A DNA stretch of 64,000 nucleotides from a gamma proteobacterium NOR5-3 (GTDB taxonomy: Bacteria > Pseudomonadota > Gammaproteobacteria > Pseudomonadales > Halieaceae). Below are positions 6,874 through 15,848 of the stretch, piece after piece (position 1 is the stretch's first letter; every line of letters starts with the position of its first letter). A model generated the notes under the pieces. That model had not been told where the DNA came from and ran no database searches. It worked only from the letters and a program-made list of their open reading frames with translations. The DNA lies in assembly GCA_000158155.1 (NCBI GenBank), contig DS999405.1, positions 1,042,365 through 1,106,364 of the forward strand, given 5' to 3'. The translations under genes were made by a program, and so were the position numbers.

Positions 6874-9630
6874 TTGAACGCAGTTGAAATAGAAGAAGCA
6901 GTTTCGGCCCTAGCTGAAGAAAGGTTTTCCTCGGAGGATTTTCCGTTCGCGTTTTTAGAGGCTTTCGGCAACAAGGCTACTACGATCAAGCGCCTCCGGT
7001 CTGGCTCCTCCAATAAGTCGGACACCGGTGGTGTTCTTCAGACCAATAACATCCACATCAAGGTCTGCAAGGATGGCGGTGTTACCGAAACGCTGCATGA
7101 ATTGAAGCAAAGCGCCGCGACAAAACGTGCACGTGCCAAGTTCGTGCTGGCGACAGACGGAAGCTGGTTGGAGGCAGAGGATCTGGGCTCGGGCGAGACG
7201 ATTGCTTGTGACTACTCTGAATTCCATAATCACTTCGGCTTTTTCCTTCCGCTGGCGGGTATCAGTACCGTCAAGCAGATCCGAGAGAGCGCCTTCGACA
7301 TCAAGGCGACGGGCCGACTCAACAAGCTCTACATCGAGCTGCTCAGGTCAAACCCAGAGTGGGGCACCGCTGAACGCCGCCCTGAAATGAATCACTTCAT
7401 GGCAAGACTCATCTTCTGCTTTTTCGCGGAGGATACGGGCATCTTCACTGGGGACGACCTTTTCACTGCAACAGTGGAGCAGATGAGCGACCGTGATAGC
7501 TCAAACACTCACCAAGTAATGGGTGAGATCTTTCGCGCGATGAACACCAAACTGGAGGATCGTGCTCAGGCGAGCTTTAGGCCATGGGCGGACAAGTTCC
7601 CATACGTCAATGGCGGACTCTTTTCAGGGTCTACGGACATACCTGTATTCACCAAGATCGCACGCAGCTATTTGCTGCACATTGGCAGCCTTAACTGGCA
7701 GAAGATCAACCCGGATATCTTCGGATCGATGATTCAGGCGGTAGCGGACGACGATGAGCGTGGTGCGTTGGGTATGCACTACACCTCGGTCCCCAACATC
7801 CTGAAGGTGCTCAACCCTCTTTTGCTCGACGACCTACGTGAGAAGCTTGAAGAAGCGGGCGGCAATTCACGCAAACTGCTGAATCTACGCAATCGGATGT
7901 CGAAGATTCGGGTATTCGATCCCGCATGCGGCTCTGGGAACTTCCTCGTGATTGCGTACAAGGAGATGCGGGCGATCGAGGCTGTAATCAACGAGCGTCG
8001 TGAAGAGGCCGAGCAGCGTTCGGTCATTCCACTGACCAATTTTCGTGGGATTGAGCTCCGCGACTTCCCAGCAGAGATCGCAAGGCTGGCACTGATCATC
8101 GCCGAGTATCAGTGTGACCTGCTTTATCGAGGGCAACAGGAAGCGGTGCGTGATTTCTTACCGCTTGAAGCAATGAATTGGATAACCTGCGGCAACGCAC
8201 TTCGGCTTGACTGGTCGAGCATCTGTCCCCCAACCGGTGAAGCGGTGAAACTGCACGGTGACGACTTATTCAGCACCCCACTCGATCAGGCTGAGATTGA
8301 CTTCGAGAATGAGGGAGGTGAGACCTACGTATGCGGGAACCCGCCCTATCAAGGCAGTGTGAACCAAACCCCGGGACAGAAAGATGACATGCGCAGGATA
8401 TTTGTCCCAGTTCTGAAACGGTACAAGGATTTGGACTACATTGCGGCATTCATGCTGTTGGCAGCGAGATTCAACGCAACGACCGGTGCCAAGAGCGCAT
8501 TCGTTACCACGAATTCGATCACCCAAGGAGAGCAAGTGGCCATGCTATGGCCATTGATCCTCGAGGCGGGCAACCACATCGATTTCGCGCACACGTCATT
8601 TCTTTGGTCAAATCTTGCAAGCAAAACGGCTGCTGTGACATGTGTAATCCTGGGGATTTCAGCATGCCCTATCCGAAGCAAACGACTGTACGATGAGAAT
8701 GGGATTAGAGTTGTCGAGAATATAAGTCCGTATCTCACGGCAACACCCACAGTTATAGTTTCAAAGCGCTCCAAACCACTCTCTAATCTGGGCGTCATGC
8801 GTTCTGGAAATAAGCCCACAGATGACGGGAACCTATGTATTTCATCCAAGGAGATGGAGGAGCTTGTTCAGAAAGCACCTTGCTCTCGCAAATTTATAAA
8901 GAGGTATGTCGGGTCTCAGGAGATCATCAATGGCGGAGACCGCTGGTGCATTTGGATAGAGCCGAGTGATATCGAGGAGGCGGAGAGGATTAAGCCCCTA
9001 AAACACCGATTCGAGGCAGTCGAGAAGTTCCGCCGTAGCGGAGGGAAACAGGCGAATGACAATGCCTCAACACCGTATAGATTTGTGTTTGCGCCTCATA
9101 CTTCAGGGACCGCTTTGGCGGTGCCAAACGCGTCGTCTGAGAAACGGCCATATTTGCCTTGTGAATTCATGAATGGTTCAACAGTGGTCTCGAACCTTGC
9201 CTCGGTCGTCTATCAATCACCCGTGTGGAATCTGTCTGTCGTCGTTTCTCGACTCCATCTTGTTTGGATTGCGACAGTCTGCGGCAAGCTCACAACAAGG
9301 TTCCGCTACTCAAATACGCTGGGTTGGCATACGTTTCCGATGCCGCCTCTAACCCAAAAGCAAGAATCTGACCTTATTCATTGCGCTGAGAAAATCATGC
9401 TGGCTCGGGAGGGCCACTTCCCAGCTACTATCGCGGATCTGTACGATCCAGACTCCATGCCTGTGGACCTCCTTGAGGCGCACGAGCGAAACGATGAAAC
9501 CCTAGAGCGCATCTACATTGGTCGTCGATTCAAGAACGACACAGAACGTCTTGAAAAGCTATTTGAGATGTATCAGGCGATGACTGAAGACGAGCAAAAG
9601 ATGCGAGTCGGAAGGAAGAAGAGAGCTTGA
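6874..9630 (+). CDS. MmeI-like N6-adenine-type DNA methyltransferase of a multigene defence locus
   Basis: A 918-residue protein with a TTG start and AGGAAGGA about 10 bases upstream. Methyltransferase motif I (FDPACGSGNFL, about residues 348-358) and motif IV NPPY (about 489-492) are present. The stretch MNHFMARLIFCFFAEDTGIF (about 170-190) is characteristic of the MmeI/type IIL family, and the C-terminal third should hold the target-recognition domain. Unlike MmeI, I see no PD-(D/E)XK signature at the N-terminus, so it probably modifies DNA only. It is followed after 3 bp by an SF2 helicase and then by two nuclease-like genes, implying a split restriction-modification system in which the methylase protects self DNA. 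It begins the operon after a 224-bp gap. Confidence 0.82.
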   Translation: MNAVEIEEAVSALAEERFSSEDFPFAFLEAFGNKATTIKRLRSGSSNKSDTGGVLQTNNIHIKVCKDGGVTETLHELKQSAATKRARAKFVLATDGSWLEAEDLGSGETIACDYSEFHNHFGFFLPLAGISTVKQIRESAFDIKATGRLNKLYIELLRSNPEWGTAERRPEMNHFMARLIFCFFAEDTGIFTGDDLFTATVEQMSDRDSSNTHQVMGEIFRAMNTKLEDRAQASFRPWADKFPYVNGGLFSGSTDIPVFTKIARSYLLHIGSLNWQKINPDIFGSMIQAVADDDERGALGMHYTSVPNILKVLNPLLLDDLREKLEEAGGNSRKLLNLRNRMSKIRVFDPACGSGNFLVIAYKEMRAIEAVINERREEAEQRSVIPLTNFRGIELRDFPAEIARLALIIAEYQCDLLYRGQQEAVRDFLPLEAMNWITCGNALRLDWSSICPPTGEAVKLHGDDLFSTPLDQAEIDFENEGGETYVCGNPPYQGSVNQTPGQKDDMRRIFVPVLKRYKDLDYIAAFMLLAARFNATTGAKSAFVTTNSITQGEQVAMLWPLILEAGNHIDFAHTSFLWSNLASKTAAVTCVILGISACPIRSKRLYDENGIRVVENISPYLTATPTVIVSKRSKPLSNLGVMRSGNKPTDDGNLCISSKEMEELVQKAPCSRKFIKRYVGSQEIINGGDRWCIWIEPSDIEEAERIKPLKHRFEAVEKFRRSGGKQANDNASTPYRFVFAPHTSGTALAVPNASSEKRPYLPCEFMNGSTVVSNLASVVYQSPVWNLSVVVSRLHLVWIATVCGKLTTRFRYSNTLGWHTFPMPPLTQKQESDLIHCAEKIMLAREGHFPATIADLYDPDSMPVDLLEAHERNDETLERIYIGRRFKNDTERLEKLFEMYQAMTEDEQKMRVGRKKRA

Positions 9631-9633
9631 CTG

Positions 9634-11691
9634 ATGAGCAATGAGAAATCAGTCCCATCTGTATCGGTTACGTACAGTCAAAGCGGCACCTCCACCAAGT
9701 CCAACGAGCTGGGCATGCGACCAATGCAGGAGCGTGCCTACGAGAAGCGCGGTGAGCAGTATCTGCTTATCAAGTCTCCACCTGCGTCCGGCAAAAGCCG
9801 AGCTCTCATGTTCATTGCGCTGGACAAGCTGTGCAACCAGGGGCTGAAGCAGGCGGTAATTGTCGTACCAGAAAAGTCCATTGGCGCGAGCTTCCACAAT
9901 GAACTGCTCAGCGACTTCGGCTTCTGGGCCGACTGGAACGTCGAGCCCAAGTGGAACCTATGTAACGCACCGGGTAGCGACGGGGGCAAGGTCAACTCAG
10001 TCAAATCCTTCCTCGATGGAGATGATGAGGTTCTCGTGTGCACGCACGCGACCTTCCGCTTTGCGGTAGAGAAGTTCGGGGTCGCGGTCTTCGACGATCG
10101 CCTGATCGCCATCGATGAATTTCATCATGTCTCCGCCAACCCTGATAACAAGCTTGGCTCGCACCTGGCGCAGCTCCTCGAGCGGGACAAGGTCCACGTC
10201 GTGGCGATGACCGGATCCTACTTCCGGGGGGATGCCGAGCCCGTGCTGATGCCGCACGACGAAGTGCGCTTCGATACGGTGACCTACACCTATTACGAGC
10301 AGCTCAATGGCTACAAGTATCTGAAGACGCTCGACATCGGCTACTACTTCTATTCCGGCGCCTATGCCGATGACATCCTGAAGGTACTGGATCCGACGGA
10401 AAAGACTATCGTCCACATCCCCAGCGTGAATTCTCGTGAGAGCACGAAAGACAAGCACCGAGAAGTCGAACATATCATCGACGAACTGGGTGAATGGCAA
10501 GGCACAGATGACCTTACAGGTTTCCAGTTGGTGAAGACGCCAGAAGGCCGGACTCTCCGCATCGCCGACTTGGTTGATGATGACCCCACCAAGCGGGACA
10601 AGGTATCGGCGGCGTTAAAGGATCCAACGCAGAAGAACAACCGAGACCATGTCGACATCATCATCGCCCTGGGTATGGCAAAGGAGGGTTTCGACTGGGT
10701 CTGGTGTGAGCATGCTCTGACCGTCGGCTATCGCGCCAGCCTCACCGAGATCGTTCAGATCATCGGAAGAGCGACGAGAGATGCGCCAGGTAAGGCCGCG
10801 GCCCGGTTCACGAATCTCATTGCGGAGCCAGATGCTTCCGAGAGCGCAGTGACAGAGGCGGTGAACGACACCCTGAAGGCCATAGCGGCTAGCCTACTCA
10901 TGGAGCAGGTGCTCGCGCCACGCTTCAACTTCACTCCCAAACAGAGTGACAGCGGCCCGGTGGAAGGGTTTGATTACGGCGAAGGTGGTTATGACCCAGA
11001 CAAGTGCAATGTCGGTGTCAATGAGGAGACAGGGCAGTATCAGGTCGAGATCAAAGGCCTAGCTGAGCCAAAAAGCGAAGAAGCGACCCGTATCTGCAAT
11101 GAAGATCTGAACGAGGTCATTGCCAGCTTTGTTCAGGACAAGACAACCGTCGAGCGTGGGCTATTCGATGAGGAACTGGTGCCCGAGGAGCTGACCCAGG
11201 TGCGTATGGGCAAGATCATCAAGGAGCGCTATCCAGAACTCGATAATGAAGACCAAGAAGCAGTTCGCCAGCATGCTGTCGCCGCGCTAAACCTGACGCA
11301 GAAAGCAAAAGAAGTTGCGCTTGGCATCGAAAGTGATGACGACGAGCCCGGAGCCAATACGGCTCTGATCGATGGCGTGCGCAAGTTCGCTATGGATGTG
11401 CGCGATCTTGATATTGATCTGATCGATCGAATCAATCCGTTTTCAGAGGCCTACGCTATCCTCGCGAAGGCCATGACGGAAGACAGCCTAAAACAGGTCG
11501 CCGCGATCATCTCGGGGAAGAGAGTTCAGCTCACGCCGGAAGAAGCCCGCGATCTGGCAAGAAGAGCCCTCAAGTTCAAGCAGGAGCGCGGCAGGCTGCC
11601 TGATATTACCTCCTCAGACGCATGGGAGCGTCGAATGGCCGAGGGCGTGGCCTTCCTGGCTCGGATGAAGCAGGGGGCAAGCGATGGGTAA
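9634..11691 (+). CDS. SF2 DEAD/DEAH-type helicase of the defence locus
   Basis: A 685-residue protein with Walker A (SPPASGKS, about residues 48-55), Walker B DEFHH (about 161-165), a motif III-like MTGSY, and motif VI QIIGRATRD (about 375-383). These identify a superfamily 2 translocase similar to the motor subunits of type I and III restriction enzymes. The C-terminal 280 residues are acidic and helical without a known domain. The ATG lies 3 bp after the methylase stop, and the next gene starts 8 bp before its end, so the three proteins are surely co-translated. The likely role is ATP-driven DNA translocation that brings the nuclease into play; this is inference from the family. Confidence 0.82.
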   Translation: MSNEKSVPSVSVTYSQSGTSTKSNELGMRPMQERAYEKRGEQYLLIKSPPASGKSRALMFIALDKLCNQGLKQAVIVVPEKSIGASFHNELLSDFGFWADWNVEPKWNLCNAPGSDGGKVNSVKSFLDGDDEVLVCTHATFRFAVEKFGVAVFDDRLIAIDEFHHVSANPDNKLGSHLAQLLERDKVHVVAMTGSYFRGDAEPVLMPHDEVRFDTVTYTYYEQLNGYKYLKTLDIGYYFYSGAYADDILKVLDPTEKTIVHIPSVNSRESTKDKHREVEHIIDELGEWQGTDDLTGFQLVKTPEGRTLRIADLVDDDPTKRDKVSAALKDPTQKNNRDHVDIIIALGMAKEGFDWVWCEHALTVGYRASLTEIVQIIGRATRDAPGKAAARFTNLIAEPDASESAVTEAVNDTLKAIAASLLMEQVLAPRFNFTPKQSDSGPVEGFDYGEGGYDPDKCNVGVNEETGQYQVEIKGLAEPKSEEATRICNEDLNEVIASFVQDKTTVERGLFDEELVPEELTQVRMGKIIKERYPELDNEDQEAVRQHAVAALNLTQKAKEVALGIESDDDEPGANTALIDGVRKFAMDVRDLDIDLIDRINPFSEAYAILAKAMTEDSLKQVAAIISGKRVQLTPEEARDLARRALKFKQERGRLPDITSSDAWERRMAEGVAFLARMKQGASDG

Positions 11692-12874
11692 GGCATTCAC
11701 GGATGAGGATGACGCTCTCCTTGCCGAGCTGGGCGTCGAGTCTGACAAGAAGGAAGTCCCTGCGCGTACGCCTCGTGAGGAGCGAATCATTGCTGGCTTC
11801 GAGGAGATTCAGAGATTCGTGGAGGAGCACGGTCGAGCGCCCCAGCACGGTGAAGACCGCGACATCTTTGAGCGACTCTATGCTGTGCGCCTTGATCGCA
11901 TTCGATCACTCGCGGAATGTCGAAGTCTCGTCGAGCACATGGATCACCAATCACTGCTAGGGGCAACCGGCGAGGTGTCATCCGCCGAAGAGAATGGACT
12001 CGACGATGACGCCTTACTTGCCGAGCTTGGAGTCGACGAAGCAGCGCCACCGATCACCGAACTTAAGCATGTTCGGTCCGCCGTGGAAAAGAAGGCGGCT
12101 GAGGACATCGCGCGGCGAGAGCACTGCGAGGACTTCGACCGCTTCAAGCCGATCTTTGAGCAAGTACAAGAGGAACTGGACGCGGGCGTGCGTCAGACGC
12201 GCCCGTTCGAGCTGAAGGCAGAGATTGAGGCAGGCCGCTTCTTCATCGTTGGCGGGCAAAAGGCCTTCGTTGCCGAGATGGGAGAACTCACGCTCACAGA
12301 CCAGGGCCGCACCGACGCTCGCCTGCGAGTGATCTTCGACAACGGTACCGAGAGCAACATGCTCATGCGGTCATTGCAACGCGCACTCAACAAAGATGAG
12401 GCTGGGCGCCGAATAACAGAACCGGACGCAGGACCGCTGTTCACCGACAACCCCGTCGATGGCGATGAGGCCAGTGGCACGATCTATGTGCTGCGTAGCC
12501 GGTCGGATCTTTCGATCGTTGACGCGAACCGAGAGCTCGTCCACAAGATCGGCGTCACCAACCTAGATGTGAAAAAGCGGATCGCCGGCGCTCGTCTGCA
12601 ACCGACCTTCCTGATGGCGGACGTAGACGTTGTGGCTACGTACGAGTTGTTCAACATCAATCGGACCAAGCTCGAGAATTTACTACACAGGATCTTCGGG
12701 CCCGCTAGGCTCGACATTGAGATCAAAGACCGCTTCGGCAATCCGATTCGTCCGCGTGAGTGGTTCCTGGTGCCCTTGTTTGCGATAAACGAAGCTGTCG
12801 AAAAAATAAAGGAACGAACGATTCAGGACTACGTCTACGATCCGCAGAGAGCTGAGCTTGTCCCTCGGGTATAG
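11684..12874 (+). CDS. GIY-YIG nuclease family protein (T5orf172/MUG113-type) of the defence locus
   Basis: A 396-residue protein overlapping the helicase by 8 bp. The N-terminal half is acidic and contains two similar segments, DDALLAELGVESDK near the start and DDALLAELGVDEAA about 110 residues later, possibly docking motifs. The C-terminal domain (about residues 266-375) has the GIY-YIG layout of the T5orf172/MUG113 branch: IYVLRS, then HKIGVT, an Arg in KKRIAGAR, a Glu in LENLLHRIF, and a final EWF. It is the best candidate for the DNA-cutting subunit of the methylase-helicase system. Confidence 0.8.
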   Translation: MGKAFTDEDDALLAELGVESDKKEVPARTPREERIIAGFEEIQRFVEEHGRAPQHGEDRDIFERLYAVRLDRIRSLAECRSLVEHMDHQSLLGATGEVSSAEENGLDDDALLAELGVDEAAPPITELKHVRSAVEKKAAEDIARREHCEDFDRFKPIFEQVQEELDAGVRQTRPFELKAEIEAGRFFIVGGQKAFVAEMGELTLTDQGRTDARLRVIFDNGTESNMLMRSLQRALNKDEAGRRITEPDAGPLFTDNPVDGDEASGTIYVLRSRSDLSIVDANRELVHKIGVTNLDVKKRIAGARLQPTFLMADVDVVATYELFNINRTKLENLLHRIFGPARLDIEIKDRFGNPIRPREWFLVPLFAINEAVEKIKERTIQDYVYDPQRAELVPRV

Positions 12875-12953
12875 ACCGAGTTGGCAGCACTGATGCGGTC
12901 ACCTAGCTACGGGCTGCGTTTCATGCTCATCTGAACCATCGCTGAGAAAGAAA

Positions 12954-13370
12954 ATGCCAAGCACTGCTGAGTTAGTTCAAGGGCTCTACGAAATCGTCGC
13001 CGAGCTTGAGGCGCTGTATCCCGGAAGACCGTTCACACCCGACGGCCATCTTGTAGGCAGCATTGGAGAGACGCTTGTCGCTGAAAGATATGGCCTGAAG
13101 CTAATGCCTCCTTCGACCAAGGGCTACGACGCAATTGACCAGATAGGGCGTAAGGTTGAGATTAAGTGCACGCAGGGTAAGTCGGTCGCGTTCCGGCACG
13201 AGCCTGAGTGGTGCATCGTCGTTAAGCTGCTGCGCACTGGCGACATCGAGGAGGTTTACCACGGTCCAGGCGGACCTGTCTGGGCCCTGGTGTCGCATAA
13301 ACCCCTACCGAGCAACGGCCAGTACCAAGTATCGCTGAGCAAACTCGTTGCATTGGCCGCTTCTGATTGA
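12954..13370 (+). CDS. Small PD-(D/E)XK-type protein (DUF6998-like)
   Basis: A 138-residue protein. A Glu in GSIGETLVA (about residue 43), an Asp in GYDA (about 58), and EIKCTQ (E-x-K about 70-72) form the classic PD-(D/E)XK nuclease layout. The sequence LYPGRPFTPDGHLVGSIGE matches what I know as the DUF6998 family. It lies 79 bp after the GIY-YIG gene on the same strand and so probably belongs to the same locus, as a second nuclease or an accessory. Enzymatic activity is inferred from the motif only. Confidence 0.7.
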   Translation: MPSTAELVQGLYEIVAELEALYPGRPFTPDGHLVGSIGETLVAERYGLKLMPPSTKGYDAIDQIGRKVEIKCTQGKSVAFRHEPEWCIVVKLLRTGDIEEVYHGPGGPVWALVSHKPLPSNGQYQVSLSKLVALAASD

Positions 13371-13535
13371 TTCCTGGCCGATTTTGATGAGGACCACATA
13401 GAGTTGCTGACAGACACTTCACTAGCGCCTGCAGCATCTTTCCGCTGACCGCCACCGGCCTAGCCCACCGGCGGCGCGAACGGGCCCACAAGAATTTTTC
13501 TCATCGCTCCAAACGATCAATAACACCGAGTAGTT

Positions 13536-14279
13536 TCACGACAGGCCGAAGTATTCGCGCTCTTCACGGTCGAACCGTTCAAGCCTATCGACGAAGACGT
13601 TCTTGGTTGGCGGCGAATGGACTAGTACACCAGCACGAAGCACCACACCTGAAACAGTCGTGATCAGATGATCATGCGATCCATCGTGTGCATTTTTGTT
13701 GTAAACGACTCTAACTTCGCCACCTTCCTTGTCGACCTGAAAATGGCGGCTCGTCATCGCCCGGATGTTGTTGTGTCCTTCTGTGCACAGCTGGTTGTAT
13801 AGCGAATCGTATTGATCCTTCAATCCAGCAGTAGCAAATCGCTTGTTCACTTTGAGGGGCGGGTAGCCATTACGTTTCAACTCGGCTAGCCGCTCACTCT
13901 TGGCCTTTAGATTTGCATCAAACCCAGGCTGACTCGCCAGACCGGCTAAGTGTGGATTCCCTCCAGCCCGAGCTTTGCGCATGACGATAAGCCATTGTTC
14001 AATGTCAGCGGCTTCAATGTTCCAAGAATATCTGGGGTCATTGCGCAAGTTGGTGAGATCCACAAATGCCTCAAGCAAAGTTCGGAGAAGGATTTCAATG
14101 CCCGATATTCGATCAGCAGCGCATAGGACGTGTGCTGAGGTTGAAAGCTCAAGAATCGACAGATAAAGCGCAACTCCGTACAGGCTGTCAGCGTGGCGCT
14201 TATCAAAACGAATGTCTTTGATGTGCGCTTCGGAGCACTCCAAGTGAGACTGAAGATTAGCAAGTACGTCAGTGATCAT
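13536..14279 (-). CDS. DUF5677-like protein
   Basis: A 247-residue protein, mostly helical, with no signal peptide. The pattern GIEILLRTLLEAFVDLTNL followed by a conserved NLxAKS/LAEL-like region and a late LCTEGHNNIRAM segment fits the DUF5677 family, which has no assigned biochemistry and often occurs in defence islands. It is 58 bp downstream of mrr on the same strand and may be co-transcribed with it, and it converges on the methylase operon. HEPN-like folds have similar helical patterns, and LCTEGHNN is a possible active-site region, but an R-x4-6-H motif is not clear. Confidence 0.6.
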   Translation of the reverse strand: MITDVLANLQSHLECSEAHIKDIRFDKRHADSLYGVALYLSILELSTSAHVLCAADRISGIEILLRTLLEAFVDLTNLRNDPRYSWNIEAADIEQWLIVMRKARAGGNPHLAGLASQPGFDANLKAKSERLAELKRNGYPPLKVNKRFATAGLKDQYDSLYNQLCTEGHNNIRAMTSRHFQVDKEGGEVRVVYNKNAHDGSHDHLITTVSGVVLRAGVLVHSPPTKNVFVDRLERFDREEREYFGLS

Positions 14280-14337
14280 AAGACATTTTCCGGCTTTCCC
14301 TGATGAATAAGAGACTCACAAAACTTCTCAGTCTGTC

Positions 14338-15243
14338 CTATTCCTCAAAGTAGTCAGAGTCGATTCGTTTGACCTCAAAGCTATTAACAGTCGCCACACC
14401 GACATTGTGGTCGACCATAAGCCTTGCGAGTTTCTTGCCATCAATGAGGATGACGCGGGGATCCACTTTGTCGATAAACTCGGCGGCGCCTTTTGTGAAC
14501 TCAGATGTGGTGATGAAAACACCTTTCCGGGCTTGCTTCCCAGCGAGGGCACCGATGAACTTTTGTAACTCCGGGCGCGCCACAGAACCCTCCCACCGCT
14601 TAGCTTGGAGATAGATAACGTCGAGGCCCAGTGCATCTTCGTTAATCACGCCATCAATTCCCTCATCGTTTGATTGCCCTACCGCTCTGGCAGCGTCAGC
14701 TCGATTGCCGCCGTAGCCCATAGCCACGAGCAGGTCCACAACGAGTTGCTCAAAGTAGCCCGGTGAAACAGCTTTGGCGTGGGCCAGGACTTCCGCCTCC
14801 AAATCCGCACGTAGTTTTGTGTACGCGCTTTCAAGCGCCTCCTCCGGGGTTTCACCTTCAGTGGTATCCACCACAACCATCTCGGCGCCCTTCTCACTCT
14901 TGCGACCCTTGAACTCAAGAAACGCATCGAAGCTCTCAAGCACTGAGTTGTCCACTCGCTCAGGCTGCTGGGCCAGCAAGCTCAAGCCCGCGTCAGTGAT
15001 TCTGAATTTGCCGCGAGACGGATACTCCAGTAAGCCCGCTTGCTTCATGTAGGTGCGCGCCCAGCCTATACGATTTCTGAACCTTGCCTGTTTACCACTT
15101 GGCAGCAGCTCCTCCACGTCGGCAGTCGATAAATTGAATTTCGCCGCCAAGAAATCCACCGCTTCGGGCGCAGTATGAGTCTCGCCGTCAGATGCCATCT
15201 CCAGTATCGGGAGCATAAGAGTCTGATAGTCAGGGATCGCCAT
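14338..15243 (-). CDS. mrr: Mrr-family restriction endonuclease
   Basis: A 301-residue protein. The ATG at 15243 is used rather than an upstream in-frame start because the protein then begins at MAIPDYQTLMLPIL, the usual Mrr N-terminus. Residues about 5-90 are the Mrr_N winged-helix DNA-binding domain. Residues about 160-285 are the Mrr catalytic domain: FEQLVVDLLVAMGYG, then EGIDGVI (about 192-198) and YLQAKRW (QxK about 210-212), the PD-(D/Q)XK site. Mrr enzymes cut methylated DNA. It faces the MmeI-like locus on the opposite strand, so a modified-DNA-targeting enzyme sits beside a DNA-modifying system. Confidence 0.88.
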   Translation of the reverse strand: MAIPDYQTLMLPILEMASDGETHTAPEAVDFLAAKFNLSTADVEELLPSGKQARFRNRIGWARTYMKQAGLLEYPSRGKFRITDAGLSLLAQQPERVDNSVLESFDAFLEFKGRKSEKGAEMVVVDTTEGETPEEALESAYTKLRADLEAEVLAHAKAVSPGYFEQLVVDLLVAMGYGGNRADAARAVGQSNDEGIDGVINEDALGLDVIYLQAKRWEGSVARPELQKFIGALAGKQARKGVFITTSEFTKGAAEFIDKVDPRVILIDGKKLARLMVDHNVGVATVNSFEVKRIDSDYFEE

Positions 15244-15643
15244 TGTTATCTCGCATGTATCTGAATAGTTGAACGCACGGCACACCCCCGGTGATCCAGC
15301 GGCAACTTCTGCTGCTGGGTGGCGGTGGCAGGGGCTGAGGAGGACCGTCGATGGTGAGCTGCTGTGGCATAGGAGGAGTGTACCGAAGTGCCACGCGGGG
15401 ACGAATTTTAAAGCGTATCCAGATAACCAATATTGCGCGGAGTTGTGGGATGGTCCCCGGGGGAGCCCGAGGTTGGGGCGCCCTCAAGAGTAAAGCCTTC
15501 CACTCGTGGGCGTGGCTCCAACCACACCCGCTTGGGAGTTCAGACCTATTTGTGACCCCATAGTGATCCCAAGGGGCTGAAACTACAGGCCGACGCCAAG
15601 GGCTCAGAAGCGCCTGAAGCTAGTAATCACAAAGAGTGTAGGA
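15244..15643. other. Terminal intergenic region of element A
   Basis: This 400-bp gap holds a degraded copy (15279-15372) of the small module found at 27442-27549, and ends at the att-like tRNA repeat. Apart from that I see no credible gene. Confidence 0.5.
15279..15372 (-). repeat. Degraded copy of the tRNA-proximal element module
   Basis: About 94 bp align with 27442-27549 with few substitutions and one gap of about 14 bp. On the minus strand it starts like a small protein (MPQQLTIDGPPQPLP) but then shifts frame relative to the other copy, so the right-hand copy's protein ending QQQTLPLDHRGCA is lost. It lies about 270 bp from the att repeat; the other copy lies at a similar distance (about 314 bp) from its att repeat. 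Confidence 0.7.
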
Positions 15644-15692
15644 TTGGTGGAGCCAGGCGGGATCGAACCGCCGACCTCAACACTGCCAGTGT
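15644..15692 (-). repeat. att-like duplicate of the tRNA-Ala(GGC) 3' end
   Basis: 49 bp identical to 27863-27911, comprising 48 nt of the tRNA from the anticodon arm to the CCA, plus one base. It lacks the 5' half and cannot be a functional tRNA. This is the direct repeat expected when an element inserts in a tRNA 3' end; it marks the junction between elements A and B. Confidence 0.9.
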
Positions 15693-15777
15693 AGGCACCA
15701 AGTTAGCGCGGTGTACGACACGGAACGAAAGTGTACAAGATTGCAAAGATTCGCGCTTCGCCCCCTCGGCATTGGCC

Positions 15778-15805
15778 CCAGGGTCAAGCCCTGGAGGGCC
15801 CACCA
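15778..15805 (+). other. tRNA-like 3' fragment (T-arm, acceptor strand, CCA)
   Basis: The bases fit tRNA 3' geometry: 5-bp stem CCAGG/CCTGG with the 7-nt loop GTCAAGC, then 7 nt AGGGCCC, a discriminator A and CCA. The loop differs from the TTCRANY pattern only at its first base. No matching 5' half (GGGCCCT start) is seen upstream, so it is not a working tRNA. It could be the remnant of another integration event at a different tRNA, or chance. Confidence 0.35.
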
Positions 15806-15848
15806 TCTTCTTTTCGCTTATAACCGACATCAAAGCTTGATTACTGCA

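Larger units (their letters stand above)
1..15692. mobile_element. Integrative element A (partial, left end outside window)
   Basis: This stretch carries a plasmid-like replication module, a PcfJ-like gene and a restriction/defence cluster. It ends at a 49-bp copy of the 3' end of tRNA-Ala(GGC) at 15644-15692. Its last 400 bp hold a degraded copy of the short module also found next to the intact tRNA at 27442-27549, so the ends of elements A and B are related. No other copy of the tRNA 3' end was noticed between 1 and 15643, so the far boundary is probably outside the window. That this is an integrated element is inferred from gene content plus the att-like repeat; no dedicated integrase for it was seen. 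Confidence 0.65.

Noticed and set aside
13446-13500. GC-rich hairpin between the convergent PD-(D/E)XK and DUF5677-like genes
   Set aside because: CCGCC/GGCGG could pair, but the loop is long and the T-run is some distance away; too weak to call a terminator.
15644-15692. A second tRNA-Ala gene
   Set aside because: Only the 3' 48 nt are present; sequence to the right is unrelated to the tRNA 5' half, so it is an att-type duplicate.
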